Numbered from the stretch's first letter, positions 42,086-51,262 are shown. The stretch is DNA of 64,000 nucleotides from G963923955 sp963923955 (GCA_963923955.1 OZ000552.1:2232001-2296000), one strand, 5' to 3'. Notes: generated by a model not told the origin, from the letters alone. A program made the numbers and translations.

Positions 42086-43270
42086 ATGACCCTGCTCGAT
42101 AAATTTGCCCGTGTTGGACAGGAGAGAGAGACCCTGCTCAGCGCCGGTGCCGATCCATTCGGCCGGCCGATAGAGAAATTATTCTCCCCGACCGAGGCGC
42201 TGATTGACGGCAGGCGCACCTTGTTGGCCGGGACCAATAATTATCTCGGCCTGAGCTTTGATCCGGCCTGTTTAGAAGCCGCGCACGAGGCGCTCGATAG
42301 CCAAGGCAGCGGCACCACCGGCTCGCGCATGGCCAATGGCAGTTTTGCCGGACACCGAACCCTGGAGGGTGAACTGGCGGACTTTTATGAATGTCGCTTT
42401 GGCGTGGTATTTACCACCGGCTATCAGGCTAATCTTGCGACCATCTCCGGGCTCGCCGGGCAGGGCGATACCATTGTGATCGATGCAGACTGCCATGCCA
42501 GCATCTACGATGGCTGCCGCCTAAGCGGTGCCGACATTGTCCGGTTCAGACACAATGACCCCGGCGATCTCGAAAGACGGCTGTCGCGCCTAGGGGACAA
42601 GGCCGCTGGCGCGCTGATTATCGTTGAGGGGATCTACAGCATGTTGGGCGATCGTGCGCCCTTGCCTGAGATCATTGCCATAAAAAAATCCTTCAACAGC
42701 TATCTGCTGGTGGATGAGGCGCATTCCTTAGGCGTTCTCGGCGAGAAGGGACAGGGCCTGGTGGAAGAGAGTAAGATGCTGGCGGACACGGATTTCATCG
42801 CCGGTACCTTCAGCAAGAGCCTGGCGAGCATCGGCGGCTACTGCGTCAGCAATCACCCGGAGCTTGAACTGATGCGCTATACCAGCCGCCCCTATATATT
42901 CACCGCCTCGCCCTCGCCCGCCAACATTGCCTCCGCCCGCGCGGCCTTGAAAATATTGCGGGAGGGCACAGCGCTGCGGCGCAAGTTATGGCGGCATGCG
43001 CGGCAGCTCTATCAGGGGCTCAGTGGGCTGGGCTATGAACTCGGCGCTGAACCCAGCCCGGTGATCGCGGCGCTTTTCGATACGCGCGAGCAGGCGCTGT
43101 TGATATGGCATGGCCTGTTGGAACACGGCATCTATGTCAACCTCATCTTCCCACCGGCCACGCCGCGCGGCAAGTCCCTGGTGCGCTGTAGCGTCAGCGC
43201 CGCACATTCGCCCGAGCAGATTGAAGAGATCATCGCCGCATTTGCCGAGCTGCGCCCCTTGCTCTCTTGA
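42086..43270 (+). CDS. Serine palmitoyltransferase-like alpha-oxoamine synthase
   Basis: PLP-dependent enzyme of 394 residues that joins an amino acid to an acyl thioester with loss of carbon dioxide. The PLP lysine is at about 244 in GTFSKSLASIGG, the stacking histidine at 137 (DADCHAS) and the DEAHSLG motif at 210-216. DEAHS, where 8-amino-7-oxononanoate synthases tend to have DDAHG, supports a serine palmitoyltransferase reading. The neighbouring acyl-AMP ligase, ACP and reductase support synthesis of 3-ketosphinganine and then ceramide. The acyl donor would be acyl-ACP. An alternative is a different oxoamine synthase, such as one making a signalling lipid. Confidence 0.82.
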   Translation: MTLLDKFARVGQERETLLSAGADPFGRPIEKLFSPTEALIDGRRTLLAGTNNYLGLSFDPACLEAAHEALDSQGSGTTGSRMANGSFAGHRTLEGELADFYECRFGVVFTTGYQANLATISGLAGQGDTIVIDADCHASIYDGCRLSGADIVRFRHNDPGDLERRLSRLGDKAAGALIIVEGIYSMLGDRAPLPEIIAIKKSFNSYLLVDEAHSLGVLGEKGQGLVEESKMLADTDFIAGTFSKSLASIGGYCVSNHPELELMRYTSRPYIFTASPSPANIASARAALKILREGTALRRKLWRHARQLYQGLSGLGYELGAEPSPVIAALFDTREQALLIWHGLLEHGIYVNLIFPPATPRGKSLVRCSVSAAHSPEQIEEIIAAFAELRPLLS

Positions 43271-43330
43271 GCAGCCCAACGAGCTACACTTCTCAGATAC
43301 AGGTTTTTCCGCAAATCTGCCGCAAAGAAT

Positions 43331-44353
43331 ATGAGAATGATCTCGCATACTGTTCTGGCGCAGACAGGCCTGGCGCTTGGCCTGTTACTATTTATTGCGC
43401 TGCTGGTGTGGCAGGGGGTGCTCGATGTCATTGCGCTATTAATCAACTCAGGCTGCCTGCTCCTGCTCCTGCCCCTGGTCTGGCTGCCGAACTTCCTGCC
43501 TGCAACCCAGGCCTGGCGACTATTATTCATACGGCAGCGGCCTAGCTTTGGCCATGCCCTGCTGGCGCTGTGGATGGGACGGGCTGTGAATAATCTCCTG
43601 CCGGTAGCCACCATCGGCGGCGAGATTGTCAAGGCGCGGCTGGTCCATTTCCGCGGCATAGCAGGCATTGATGCGGCGGCATCCGTCATGGTCGATAAGG
43701 TCATACAGGCCATGTCCGTTGCCGTCTGGGGGCTGATCGGGGTGTGCCTGCTGGTCTATCTGACCAATCACGATGCGCTGGCGCTCTATGCCTTGCTCGG
43801 TTTCCTGACCCTGGCCGGTTGTACCGCAGGATTTTTCTACGTACAAAAGGCCGGGCTGTTGGGCTGGCTGGCTACTCTCGCCGGCAGACTGATAAAGACC
43901 GAGACCTGGGAAGGCATCCGCTTTAATGCCGGGGCGGTGGATGCCACTATAGCTGCTCTCTATCAACACAAGCGCCGTCTGTCCGTGGCCGTCGTCCTGC
44001 GCACACTGAGCCTGATAATCCAGAGCGCCGAGGTGTGGCTGGCCTGCCTGCTGCTCGGCCATCCCATAGGCCTCATGGAGGCGCTCATGCTAAGGAGCAT
44101 GACCTCCACCTTGAGCGATGTTGCCTTCATTATTCCCAATGGCTACGGCATCCAGGAGGGCGCATTCATTGTCATCGGCGCACTGCTCGGCCTGCCGGCC
44201 GATGTTGCACTTGCGGTTTCACTGGCCGTGCGCCTGCGTGATCTCATGCTGGACCCCGCCGGCCTCCTGGCCCTGCATCGAATCGAGAGCAAACAATTCT
44301 TCCAACGCCGGCAACTAAGACAGGCATCAAGCAACGAGACCATGGATTGTTGA
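43331..44353 (+). CDS. hpnL: HpnL-like membrane protein (lysylphosphatidylglycerol synthase TM family)
   Basis: 340 residues with about seven membrane segments. NNLLPVATIGGEIVKARLVH and IIPNGYGIQEGAFIVIGALL are the landmarks of the TIGR03476/PF03706 family called HpnL in hopanoid clusters. Its molecular function is unsettled; it has been proposed to take part in lipid transport. It is 60 bases past the serine palmitoyltransferase-like gene on the same strand, so it could be the last gene of that operon. The next gene is 475 bases away beyond a repeat cluster. Confidence 0.8.
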   Translation: MRMISHTVLAQTGLALGLLLFIALLVWQGVLDVIALLINSGCLLLLLPLVWLPNFLPATQAWRLLFIRQRPSFGHALLALWMGRAVNNLLPVATIGGEIVKARLVHFRGIAGIDAAASVMVDKVIQAMSVAVWGLIGVCLLVYLTNHDALALYALLGFLTLAGCTAGFFYVQKAGLLGWLATLAGRLIKTETWEGIRFNAGAVDATIAALYQHKRRLSVAVVLRTLSLIIQSAEVWLACLLLGHPIGLMEALMLRSMTSTLSDVAFIIPNGYGIQEGAFIVIGALLGLPADVALAVSLAVRLRDLMLDPAGLLALHRIESKQFFQRRQLRQASSNETMDC

Positions 44354-44460
44354 TCTTTTGCATTGAGAGAGAGGATGCGCATTCTCTTTGCGCTGGATGC
44401 GATGTTTATTGTCATGCCAGATCAATTCCGCCTTCCACCTTCTACCTCCCAGCCAACAAC

Positions 44461-44697
44461 GTCATTCCTGGCTTGACCAGGAATCCATAGAAGGTCAGGC
44501 CAGAAGTCCGGTGGATTCGTAGATTCCTGCTTCCGCAGGAATGACGAATTGTAAAGAGGCGGGCAAGCCGGGCGGTGACGCCTGCCCACGAGCAGGAGCG
44601 GATACTTCCCTCGTCATTCCCGTGAAAGCATGCCCTCGTGAAAACGGGGGCGGGAATCCAGGATGCTTGGTGGATTCCTGCTTGCGCAGGAATGACG
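44461..44697. repeat. dRS3-like inverted repeat cluster 2
   Basis: Occupies the gap 44354-44828. Elements are at 44461-44488, 44521-44546 (opposite orientation, AGATTCCTGC...GGAATGACG), 44612-44658 (a variant with a longer loop) and 44671-44697 (TGGATTCCTG...GGAATGACG). It lies between the ceramide-like and hopanoid-like halves of the lipid island. I see no gene here. Confidence 0.8.
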
Positions 44698-44828
44698 GGG
44701 GACTGACGCCTTTTTCAAACGAGCAACAGCCCCTAATATGGCTGCCGAACAGGCTTGATTAGGTCTATCAATTCTCCAGTCGCAGGATATTTGGCATAAT
44801 GCCGTTTCCCGTTAGGATGATTTCATTG

Positions 44829-45887
44829 ATGAACCCTCAAAGCCGCCAACAGGCAGATGAGCGCTATCAGGCGCGGATCCTTAAAGGTGTCTCTCGTACC
44901 TTTGCCCTGACGATACCGCAGCTGCCCAGGCCGCTGGCGATGGTGGTCGGCAATGCCTATCTGCTGTGTCGCATCGCCGATACCATCGAGGATGATAAGG
45001 CGCTCGCTGCCCGGGCAAAGCGTGAATTTGCCGAGCGCTTTATCCAGGTGGTGCGCGGCATTGAGGCGGCAGAGGACTTTGCCGCCGCCTTGCATCCTGC
45101 ACTCTCAGGCTCGGCCACAGCAGATGAGAAAGCGCTGATCCAAAATACCGCCGCGGTCATCCGCATCACGCATTCATTTAACGCCCGCCAGCGCGCCGCA
45201 CTGGAGAGGTGTATTCGCCTGATGGCGCAAGGCATGAGCCGCTATCAGGAGGGCGATGTACAACATGGCCTGAAGGACCTGCCCGACATGGATAACTATT
45301 GTTATTTTGTCGCCGGGGTCGTGGGCGAGATGTTGACGGAATTGTTCTGTGATTATTCCAAGTCCATTGATGAACATCGCGAGCAACTCATGCAACTGGC
45401 GCCTTCCTTTGGCCAGGGCCTGCAGATGACAAATATCTTAAAGGATATCTGGGATGATCAGCAGCGCAACATGTGCTGGCTGCCGCGCGATATATTCGGG
45501 CAATATGGGGTTGATCTATCCGCCCTGGAAAATAATGCGGGTTTCAGGCAGGGCCTCGGCCGGCTGCTGGGCGTGGCACACGCGCACCTTGCCAATGCCC
45601 TGCGTTATACCCTGCTGCTGCCAAAGAATGAAACGGGCCTGCGCCGTTTTTGTCTGTGGGCATTAGGGATGGCCGTGCTTACCCTACGCAAGATCAACAG
45701 GCAGCGTCATTTTACCCGCAGCGAAGAGGTCAAGATCTCACGCCGCAGTGTGCAAGCGACCATCTTTTTCAGCAATCTGTTCACCCGCTACGATGGCATG
45801 TTAGGGCTGCTGTTTGCCCTGGCTGCCTGCGGCCTGCCGAAACAGGCCTTAGCAGAGAAATTCCATCCTGCAACAGACACTGATTAG
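44829..45887 (+). CDS. Squalene/phytoene synthase family protein (squalene synthase-like)
   Basis: 352-residue prenyl-condensing enzyme. The first Asp-rich motif is RIADTIEDD and the second is ILKDIWDDQQRNMCWLPRDIF, both intact. SRTFALTIPQL, YCYFVAGVVGEMLTELF and GLQMTNILKDI resemble single-enzyme squalene synthases such as that of Methylococcus rather than the HpnC/HpnD pair. Expected reaction: two farnesyl diphosphates to squalene (or presqualene diphosphate). The ATG at 44829 is preferred, with AGGA eleven bases before it; 44799 is the alternative. It starts the second part of the lipid island. Confidence 0.85.
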   Translation: MNPQSRQQADERYQARILKGVSRTFALTIPQLPRPLAMVVGNAYLLCRIADTIEDDKALAARAKREFAERFIQVVRGIEAAEDFAAALHPALSGSATADEKALIQNTAAVIRITHSFNARQRAALERCIRLMAQGMSRYQEGDVQHGLKDLPDMDNYCYFVAGVVGEMLTELFCDYSKSIDEHREQLMQLAPSFGQGLQMTNILKDIWDDQQRNMCWLPRDIFGQYGVDLSALENNAGFRQGLGRLLGVAHAHLANALRYTLLLPKNETGLRRFCLWALGMAVLTLRKINRQRHFTRSEEVKISRRSVQATIFFSNLFTRYDGMLGLLFALAACGLPKQALAEKFHPATDTD

Positions 45888-45909
45888 CTCCCTACACATT
45901 CCATTCCTC

Positions 45910-46611
45910 TTGAAAAAGACCGGCATTATTACAGCGCTCAAGGCTGAGGCGGCCTGCCTCACTGCTGACACTATGCTGCCTAATGAACCCATCGAAATTG
46001 CGCCGGGCATCTTGTTAGTGCTTGCCGGCATAGGGCCGGCCCGGGCCGGACAGGCCGCCGAACAACTCATTGCTGCAGGGGCGGATGGCCTGATCAGCTT
46101 TGGTACCGCAGGCGGATTAGATCGGGCAATTCGCCCCGGTGCGCTTTGTGTGCCTAGGAAAATTATCACAACGGATGCTGCTGCCTTAGAGACCGACCGC
46201 CGTTGGCATGCAGATATGCGCAGGCTGCTGCGAGACGCGCCGGTCAAGCTACACAGCGCGCCGCTCTTCTCCAGTGAGCGACTGCTCGCTGCAACGGATG
46301 AGAAGGCATTGATTAACCGACAGAGCGGGGCGATTGCCATTGACATGGAAAGCGCGGCCATTGTGAAGGCGGCAAATAGGCAGCGGCTGCCCTGCCTGGT
46401 ATTGCGCGCTGTTGTCGATCCGGCTGATATGCCACTTCCCGTGGGCGCACTGCGCCATGTTGATCATCTGGGCCATGCCAAATTGCTGCCGCTGCTTAAG
46501 TATTTGTTGGCGCATCCTGAGCATATCCTGCCCATGATGAAACTCGCCGCCTGCTTCAAGGCAGCAGCAGCCACCTTGACATGGGCAGCAAGACAGATAA
46601 CTGCGAACTGA
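45910..46611 (+). CDS. hpnG: HpnG-like hopanoid-associated nucleosidase
   Basis: 233-residue nucleoside phosphorylase-fold protein. FGTAGGLDRAIRPGALCVP and IDMESAAIVKAANRQ are the substrate and base-binding motifs of the HpnG family. In known hopanoid producers it removes adenine from adenosylhopane to give ribosylhopane (or its phosphate). The start is TTG at 45910, 23 bases after the synthase; no better start is seen and the ribosome site is poor. Whether it acts on a hopanoid here is unclear, because no cyclase or HpnH is present in the window. Confidence 0.8.
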   Translation: MKKTGIITALKAEAACLTADTMLPNEPIEIAPGILLVLAGIGPARAGQAAEQLIAAGADGLISFGTAGGLDRAIRPGALCVPRKIITTDAAALETDRRWHADMRRLLRDAPVKLHSAPLFSSERLLAATDEKALINRQSGAIAIDMESAAIVKAANRQRLPCLVLRAVVDPADMPLPVGALRHVDHLGHAKLLPLLKYLLAHPEHILPMMKLAACFKAAAATLTWAARQITAN

Positions 46612-46621
46612 CTGAAGGACA

Positions 46622-46640
46622 CTCTTAATTTATTTAAGAG
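46622..46640 (+). terminator. Small hairpin after hpnG
   Basis: CTCTTAA and TTAAGAG (7 pairs, five-base loop) follow the hpnG stop by 11 bases, without a long T-run. It may reduce transcription into hpnN, which starts 126 bases later. Confidence 0.35.
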
Positions 46641-46765
46641 CTTCCTTAAAATATCCATCCCACTTGTCACGGCTGAGAGACTGGTTTATAAGTGCGCCGG
46701 ACTTTTTATCTAAGATCCATGCAATCAAAAACTTCAAATTCAGGCCTGCTACATGAACCCGGCGG

Positions 46766-49408
46766 ATGGTTGTGAGCATGCAGAGTCTTAAGCAATTTAC
46801 CAAGGGGCTTCTGTCTAACTGGATCAGGCTGGTACAGAAGTACAATGCCTTGGTGGTGCTGCTCGCGCTCGTCCTGGCGCTGCTCGCATTCAACTACACC
46901 CGGCATAACTTGGGAATGAATACGGATACCAAGGACATGCTGTCACCAGATCTCGCCTGGCGCCAGCTCGATCTCGACTATGAAAAATACTTTCCCCAAT
47001 ATACCGACAATATATTGATTGTCGTCGAGGCGGGCACGGCCGATCAGGCCCTGGATGGGGCGGCGCTGCTCTATCAGAATCTGTTGCCGGAAACGGCATT
47101 ATTCAAGTCCATCTATTACCCGAATGCGCTGTCTGTCTTCAGGGACTCGGCCTTGCTGTTTCTTACTACAGATGAACTGCAGGACTTGGCCGATAACCTG
47201 GCGGCGATCCAGCCCTTCCTGTCGCGCCTGACCGAGGATCAGTCCATGCAGGGTCTGTTTGCCATGTTGGCGGAGGCAATAGATGCCCTGGAGGATGGGG
47301 AAGAAATTGACCTGGCGCCGTTACTCGCCCAGATCAATCAGGCGCTGGAGGCTGCAATCAGACAGGAAGCTTACCGCGTCTCCTGGCATCGCCTGATGAG
47401 CGGCGAGGCGGCGGATGAGGCGCTGCACAGGCAGTTTATCCTGCTGCAACCCGAGCTTGATTATGCCGGCCTGCTGCCGGCCCGACCCGCCATCTTGCGC
47501 ATCCAGGAATTAGTTACGGCGCTGGGCATACGGGAGAACATCGGTGCCGAAGTACGCCTAACCGGCGGCGCTGTCTTGGCTTACGAGGAGTTGCTCAGCG
47601 TTAGCCGCGGCACCGGGCTCGCCATCGTACTCGCCCTGTGCACGGTGACGGCCATCATGCTGTTCGGGCTGGGTTCACTGCGCTTGATGCTTGCCACACT
47701 TCTCACCTTGCTGTTCGGCCTGATATTGACCGCCACCTTTGCCGCCTTTGCGATAGGCAAGCTGAACCTGATCTCGGTGGCCTTTGCAGTTTTATACATC
47801 GGGCTCGGCGTGGATTTCGCCATCCATTATTGCCTGCATTATCGGGAACTGTTATTTAAGGGCATGGAAAATGCTGCGGCCTTGAAAGACTCTTCAGTAA
47901 CGATCGGCGGCTCGCTGCTGTTGTGTTCCATCACCACCGCCATCGGCTTTTTTGCCTTTATCCCGACCGACTATGACGGCGTTGCCGAGCTTGGGTTGAT
48001 CTCCGGTGTCGGCATGTTTATCAGCCTGCTGGTGACCCTAAGCCTGCTGCCGGCCCTGTTGAGCCTGATGCCGCTAAAGGCCAGGCAAAGACAGGATCAA
48101 CGCTCGGATTTTGTTGAGGCGCTGCTGTTCCTGCCGTCGAAATATGCCAAAGCGGTCAAGATAACATCCGCCCTGGTGGTCATCGCCCTGTTAGGGTTTT
48201 TGGCCGGCATTCGCTTTGACTATAACACCCTGAATCTCCAGGACCCCGACAATGAATCCGTGCAGACCTATCAGGCCCTGCTGGCAGACGGCAACACCTC
48301 GCCCTGGACCGGGATTATCTTGGCCCAAGGCCGGGCCGAAGCCTTGGCCCTGTATGATAAGTTCAGCCGACTGCCTGTGGTGGAAAAGGTCGTCTGGATA
48401 GAAGACTTTATACCGCTTAAGCAGGATGAGAAGCTCGCCCTGATCGATGACATGGCCCTGCTCTTGGGCGATCTCCCCGATGCCGAGCAGGCAGCAGGGA
48501 TTAGTGATGCGCAGCGAATGCAATCCTTACGCGCATTTGTGAAGAAACTACGCGGCGCTAGGCTGAGCGAGCAAGACCCGGCCTTTTCCAGGTTGGAACA
48601 GAACCTATCTGAATATCTTGCGTTGCTATCCTCGCAGGAGCGGGCTGGTGCAGCAGGCAAGCTGGCGCACTTAGAGCAAATGCTGCTGGCATCATTGCCG
48701 GGACGCCTGGAGACGCTAAAAAATTCTCTCAATGCAGACTATGTCTCTGCTGCGAGCTTGCCGCCGGACTTGAGCGCTCGCTGGCACAGCGAGAGCGATC
48801 ATTATCTGCTTGAGATCTACCCGCGCGAGGATCTTAACGATAATCGTGCCATGCGCCGCTTTGTCGAGGCCCTGCAAGCCGCAGATGCGCGTATCATCGG
48901 TGCGCCGATTATTAATATCGAGGCCAGTGATGCGGTGGTAGCGGCCTTTACACAGGCCTTTAGCTATGCCTTTGTGTTGATTAGTGTTTTTCTCTTGATA
49001 TTGCTCAAACATAAAGGCGATGCGATTTACATCCTGGCGCCCCTGCTCATGGCGGCTGTATGCACCGGCGGGATCAGCGTCATGCTCGATATCCCGCTTA
49101 ACTTTGCCAACATTATCGCCCTGCCGCTATTGCTGGGCATTGGTGTGGATAGCGGCATCCACATGCTGCATCGTTTCCGCACCGGCCTGCCGGAGAACGG
49201 CAATCTGCTGGCGACCAGCTCGGCGCGCGCGGTGCTGGTCAGCACCCTGACAACGATCGGCAGCATCGGCAATCTGGCGTTCTCGCCGCACCTGGGAACC
49301 GCCAGCATGGGCAAGGTCTTGACCATCGGCATCGCAGTCACCCTGGTATGCATGTTGATCGTGCTGCCGAGCCTGCTGCACGGCCGCGCTGTCCCGCGGG
49401 GGCAATAA
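46766..49408 (+). CDS. hpnN: HpnN-type RND/MMPL lipid transporter
   Basis: 880-residue inner-membrane MMPL protein with two repeated halves, each one helix, a large periplasmic part, and five to six helices (for example LISVAFAVLYIGLGVDFAIHYC and IIALPLLLGIGVDSGIHMLHRF). The N-terminal periplasmic start MNTDTKDMLSPDLAWRQLD is the HpnN form. HpnN moves hopanoids to the outer membrane in Rhodopseudomonas and Burkholderia. Start candidates are 46766 and ATG 46778. It runs directly into the CDP-alcohol phosphatidyltransferase (2 bases between stop and start), so they form one operon with HpnA. Confidence 0.88.
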   Translation: MVVSMQSLKQFTKGLLSNWIRLVQKYNALVVLLALVLALLAFNYTRHNLGMNTDTKDMLSPDLAWRQLDLDYEKYFPQYTDNILIVVEAGTADQALDGAALLYQNLLPETALFKSIYYPNALSVFRDSALLFLTTDELQDLADNLAAIQPFLSRLTEDQSMQGLFAMLAEAIDALEDGEEIDLAPLLAQINQALEAAIRQEAYRVSWHRLMSGEAADEALHRQFILLQPELDYAGLLPARPAILRIQELVTALGIRENIGAEVRLTGGAVLAYEELLSVSRGTGLAIVLALCTVTAIMLFGLGSLRLMLATLLTLLFGLILTATFAAFAIGKLNLISVAFAVLYIGLGVDFAIHYCLHYRELLFKGMENAAALKDSSVTIGGSLLLCSITTAIGFFAFIPTDYDGVAELGLISGVGMFISLLVTLSLLPALLSLMPLKARQRQDQRSDFVEALLFLPSKYAKAVKITSALVVIALLGFLAGIRFDYNTLNLQDPDNESVQTYQALLADGNTSPWTGIILAQGRAEALALYDKFSRLPVVEKVVWIEDFIPLKQDEKLALIDDMALLLGDLPDAEQAAGISDAQRMQSLRAFVKKLRGARLSEQDPAFSRLEQNLSEYLALLSSQERAGAAGKLAHLEQMLLASLPGRLETLKNSLNADYVSAASLPPDLSARWHSESDHYLLEIYPREDLNDNRAMRRFVEALQAADARIIGAPIINIEASDAVVAAFTQAFSYAFVLISVFLLILLKHKGDAIYILAPLLMAAVCTGGISVMLDIPLNFANIIALPLLLGIGVDSGIHMLHRFRTGLPENGNLLATSSARAVLVSTLTTIGSIGNLAFSPHLGTASMGKVLTIGIAVTLVCMLIVLPSLLHGRAVPRGQ

Positions 49409-49410
49409 TC

Positions 49411-50022
49411 ATGCCGACACAGCACCGCAAGCCCTGGGATGCGCGCCTTGCCTACCGGCTGGTCTATCCTTTTAAGGACAGCGCCTTATCCCCCAACCAC
49501 CTGACAACACTGCGCCTGCTCTTCGGTCTGGCCGCCTGCGCCGGCCTGGCCAGCGGTGATTACCTCTGGAGCAACATCGGCGCCCTGTGTTTTGTGCTGT
49601 CCAATTTCCTGGACCACACTGATGGTGAACTCGCCCGGCTGAGCGGCAAGATGAGCCGGCTGGGGCATTACTACGATCTCGCCAGCGATGCCGCAGTCAA
49701 TATTTTGCTGTTCTGCGCTATCGGTATCGGGCTGATGCAGGGAAAGCTCGGCGTCTATGCCCTGCCGCTGGGCTGCCTTGCCGGTATCGCCGTTGCGGCC
49801 ATCTTCCACATGCGGCGGGTGATTGAAGACACTCTGGGCAAAGACGAGGCCAGACAGCCCAACATCGGCGCGCTTGAGGCCGAAGATGTCCTGTATCTGT
49901 TGCCGTTTGTGACCCTGCTGGATCAACTAGGCGCATTCCTGCTGCTCGCCGGCGTCGGCGCCCCGCTGTTTGCGCTGTGGGTAGCAAGGCAATATTGGGC
50001 GCTGGATAAGCAACGGAAATGA
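49411..50022 (+). CDS. CDP-alcohol phosphatidyltransferase
   Basis: 203-residue membrane enzyme with the full CDP-AP motif, DGx2ARx8Gx3Dx3D, in DHTDGELARLSGKMSRLGHYYDLASD. Members transfer a phosphatidyl-type group from a CDP-activated lipid to an alcohol. The acceptor is unknown here; its position between HpnN and HpnA suggests a headgroup step for the local lipid. The ATG at 49411 is chosen because it follows the hpnN stop directly; the longer frame starts inside hpnN. Its stop overlaps the hpnA start by four bases (ATGA at 50019-50022). Confidence 0.87.
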   Translation: MPTQHRKPWDARLAYRLVYPFKDSALSPNHLTTLRLLFGLAACAGLASGDYLWSNIGALCFVLSNFLDHTDGELARLSGKMSRLGHYYDLASDAAVNILLFCAIGIGLMQGKLGVYALPLGCLAGIAVAAIFHMRRVIEDTLGKDEARQPNIGALEAEDVLYLLPFVTLLDQLGAFLLLAGVGAPLFALWVARQYWALDKQRK

Positions 50023-51005
50023 AGACCTTATTAACCGGTGCCACCGGCTTTGTCGGCTCCGCCCTGCTCAGGCTGCTGCTCGCCGAAGGGCACGAGGTGA
50101 GGGCATTGGTACGGCCTGACAGCGACCGCCGCAACCTAGAAGGTCTGGACCTGGAAGTCCGGGAAGGCGATCTGAATGACATTCGCTCTCTACGCCGGGC
50201 CTTGAGAGGCTGCGATACGCTGTTTCATGTGGCGGCGGATTATCGGCTCTGGGTGCCGCAACCGGAGGCCATCTACCAGACCAATGTCGAGGGCACCCGC
50301 AAGCTGCTCTTGAGCGCGGGCGAGGCCGGCATAGCCAGGATTATCTATACCAGCAGTGTCGCTACCCTGGGGATTAACAAGAATCGCACTCCTGCGGATG
50401 AGACAACGCCGGTATCAGTAGATGACATGGTCGGTCACTACAAACGCTCCAAATACCTGGCTGAAGAAGCCGTGCGCGAACTGATTGATAGCCATAAACT
50501 GCCGGTGGTTATCGTCAACCCCTCCACCCCCGTTGGGCCGCGCGACATCAAGCCGACCCCGACCGGCAGGATAATCGTCGATATGCTCAACCGGCGCATC
50601 CCGGCCTATGTGAATACCGGCTTAAATATTGTCCATGTGGATGATGTCGCCCAGGGGCACTTGCTGGCCTTTGAAAAAGGGCGATTCGGCGAGCGCTATA
50701 TCTTAGGCGGCGAGGACATGAGCTTGCAAAGCATGCTCGCACAGATTGCCGGACTCAGCGGCATGTCCGCGCCACGAATATGCCTGCCGCACAATGCCGT
50801 GCTGCCGGTTGCCTGGCTGGCCGAGTTCTGGGCGAGGATTGCCAAGCGCGAGCCGCTGGCCACCGTGGATGGGATCAACATGGCGCGGAAATACATGTAC
50901 TTCTCCAGCGCCAAGGCGCAACAGGCACTGGGCTATGATCCAGGCCCTGCTGCGGAGGCCATCGCGGCTGCGGTCAAGTGGTATCAGGAAAATAACTATT
51001 GTTAG
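50019..51005 (+). CDS. hpnA: HpnA hopanoid-associated sugar epimerase
   Basis: 328-residue extended short-chain dehydrogenase. Rossmann motif TGATGFVGSAL, catalytic HYKRSKYLAEEAV, and the HpnA-specific stretches FHVAADYRLWVPQPE, PTPTGRIIVDML and VNTGLNIVHVDDVAQGH identify it strongly. HpnA is linked to sugar head groups of hopanoids; its substrate has not been proven. It is translationally coupled to the CDP-AP gene (ATGA). It ends the operon, seven bases before a hairpin with a T-run. Confidence 0.9.
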   Translation: MKTLLTGATGFVGSALLRLLLAEGHEVRALVRPDSDRRNLEGLDLEVREGDLNDIRSLRRALRGCDTLFHVAADYRLWVPQPEAIYQTNVEGTRKLLLSAGEAGIARIIYTSSVATLGINKNRTPADETTPVSVDDMVGHYKRSKYLAEEAVRELIDSHKLPVVIVNPSTPVGPRDIKPTPTGRIIVDMLNRRIPAYVNTGLNIVHVDDVAQGHLLAFEKGRFGERYILGGEDMSLQSMLAQIAGLSGMSAPRICLPHNAVLPVAWLAEFWARIAKREPLATVDGINMARKYMYFSSAKAQQALGYDPGPAAEAIAAAVKWYQENNYC

Positions 51006-51011
51006 CGGGTG

Positions 51012-51034
51012 CCAAGTCTGCTACACTTGGTTTT
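51012..51034 (+). terminator. Terminator after hpnA
   Basis: CCAAGT-CTGCTAC-ACTTGG followed by TTTT, starting seven bases after the hpnA stop. The stem is only six pairs, so it is a weak but well-placed terminator for the hpnN-CDP-AP-hpnA operon. Confidence 0.6.
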
Positions 51035-51035
51035 C

Positions 51036-51109
51036 GGGCAAGCTGCCGTGTTGGTCTCCGATGATGCTCCTCTCTTGGTGGCGAGAGTGAGCGCTTGCGC
51101 AGCTTGCCC
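51036..51109. repeat. Long-range inverted repeat between hpnA and phaC
   Basis: GGGCAAGCTGC (51036-51046) and GCAGCTTGCCC (51099-51109), an 11-base perfect match enclosing a second stem CTCTC/GAGAG. It is in the 257-base gap between converging genes. Role unknown; it could be a terminator or a small structured RNA. Confidence 0.5.
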
Positions 51110-51262
51110 TCCTTTAAGAAACGCTCATCCAAGCCCTACCCTTAAAGAGATTATCCTTACAAGTTGCTGATAAAGACCGTCAGCAAGGCAACAGGCGCGG
51201 CGTGAAGACCAGGTTCTGGCGGCGGGACGGGCCTGGCCAGTCGCCATTTTTGCGTGCCTTGA

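Noticed and set aside
42086..43270. BioF (biotin synthesis) assignment
   Set aside because: The DEAHS motif and the neighbouring acyl-AMP ligase, ACP and reductase fit serine palmitoyltransferase better, and no other bio genes are present.
44461..44697. Possible CRISPR array
   Set aside because: The repeats are palindromic, vary in sequence and orientation, have no regular spacing, and no cas genes are near.
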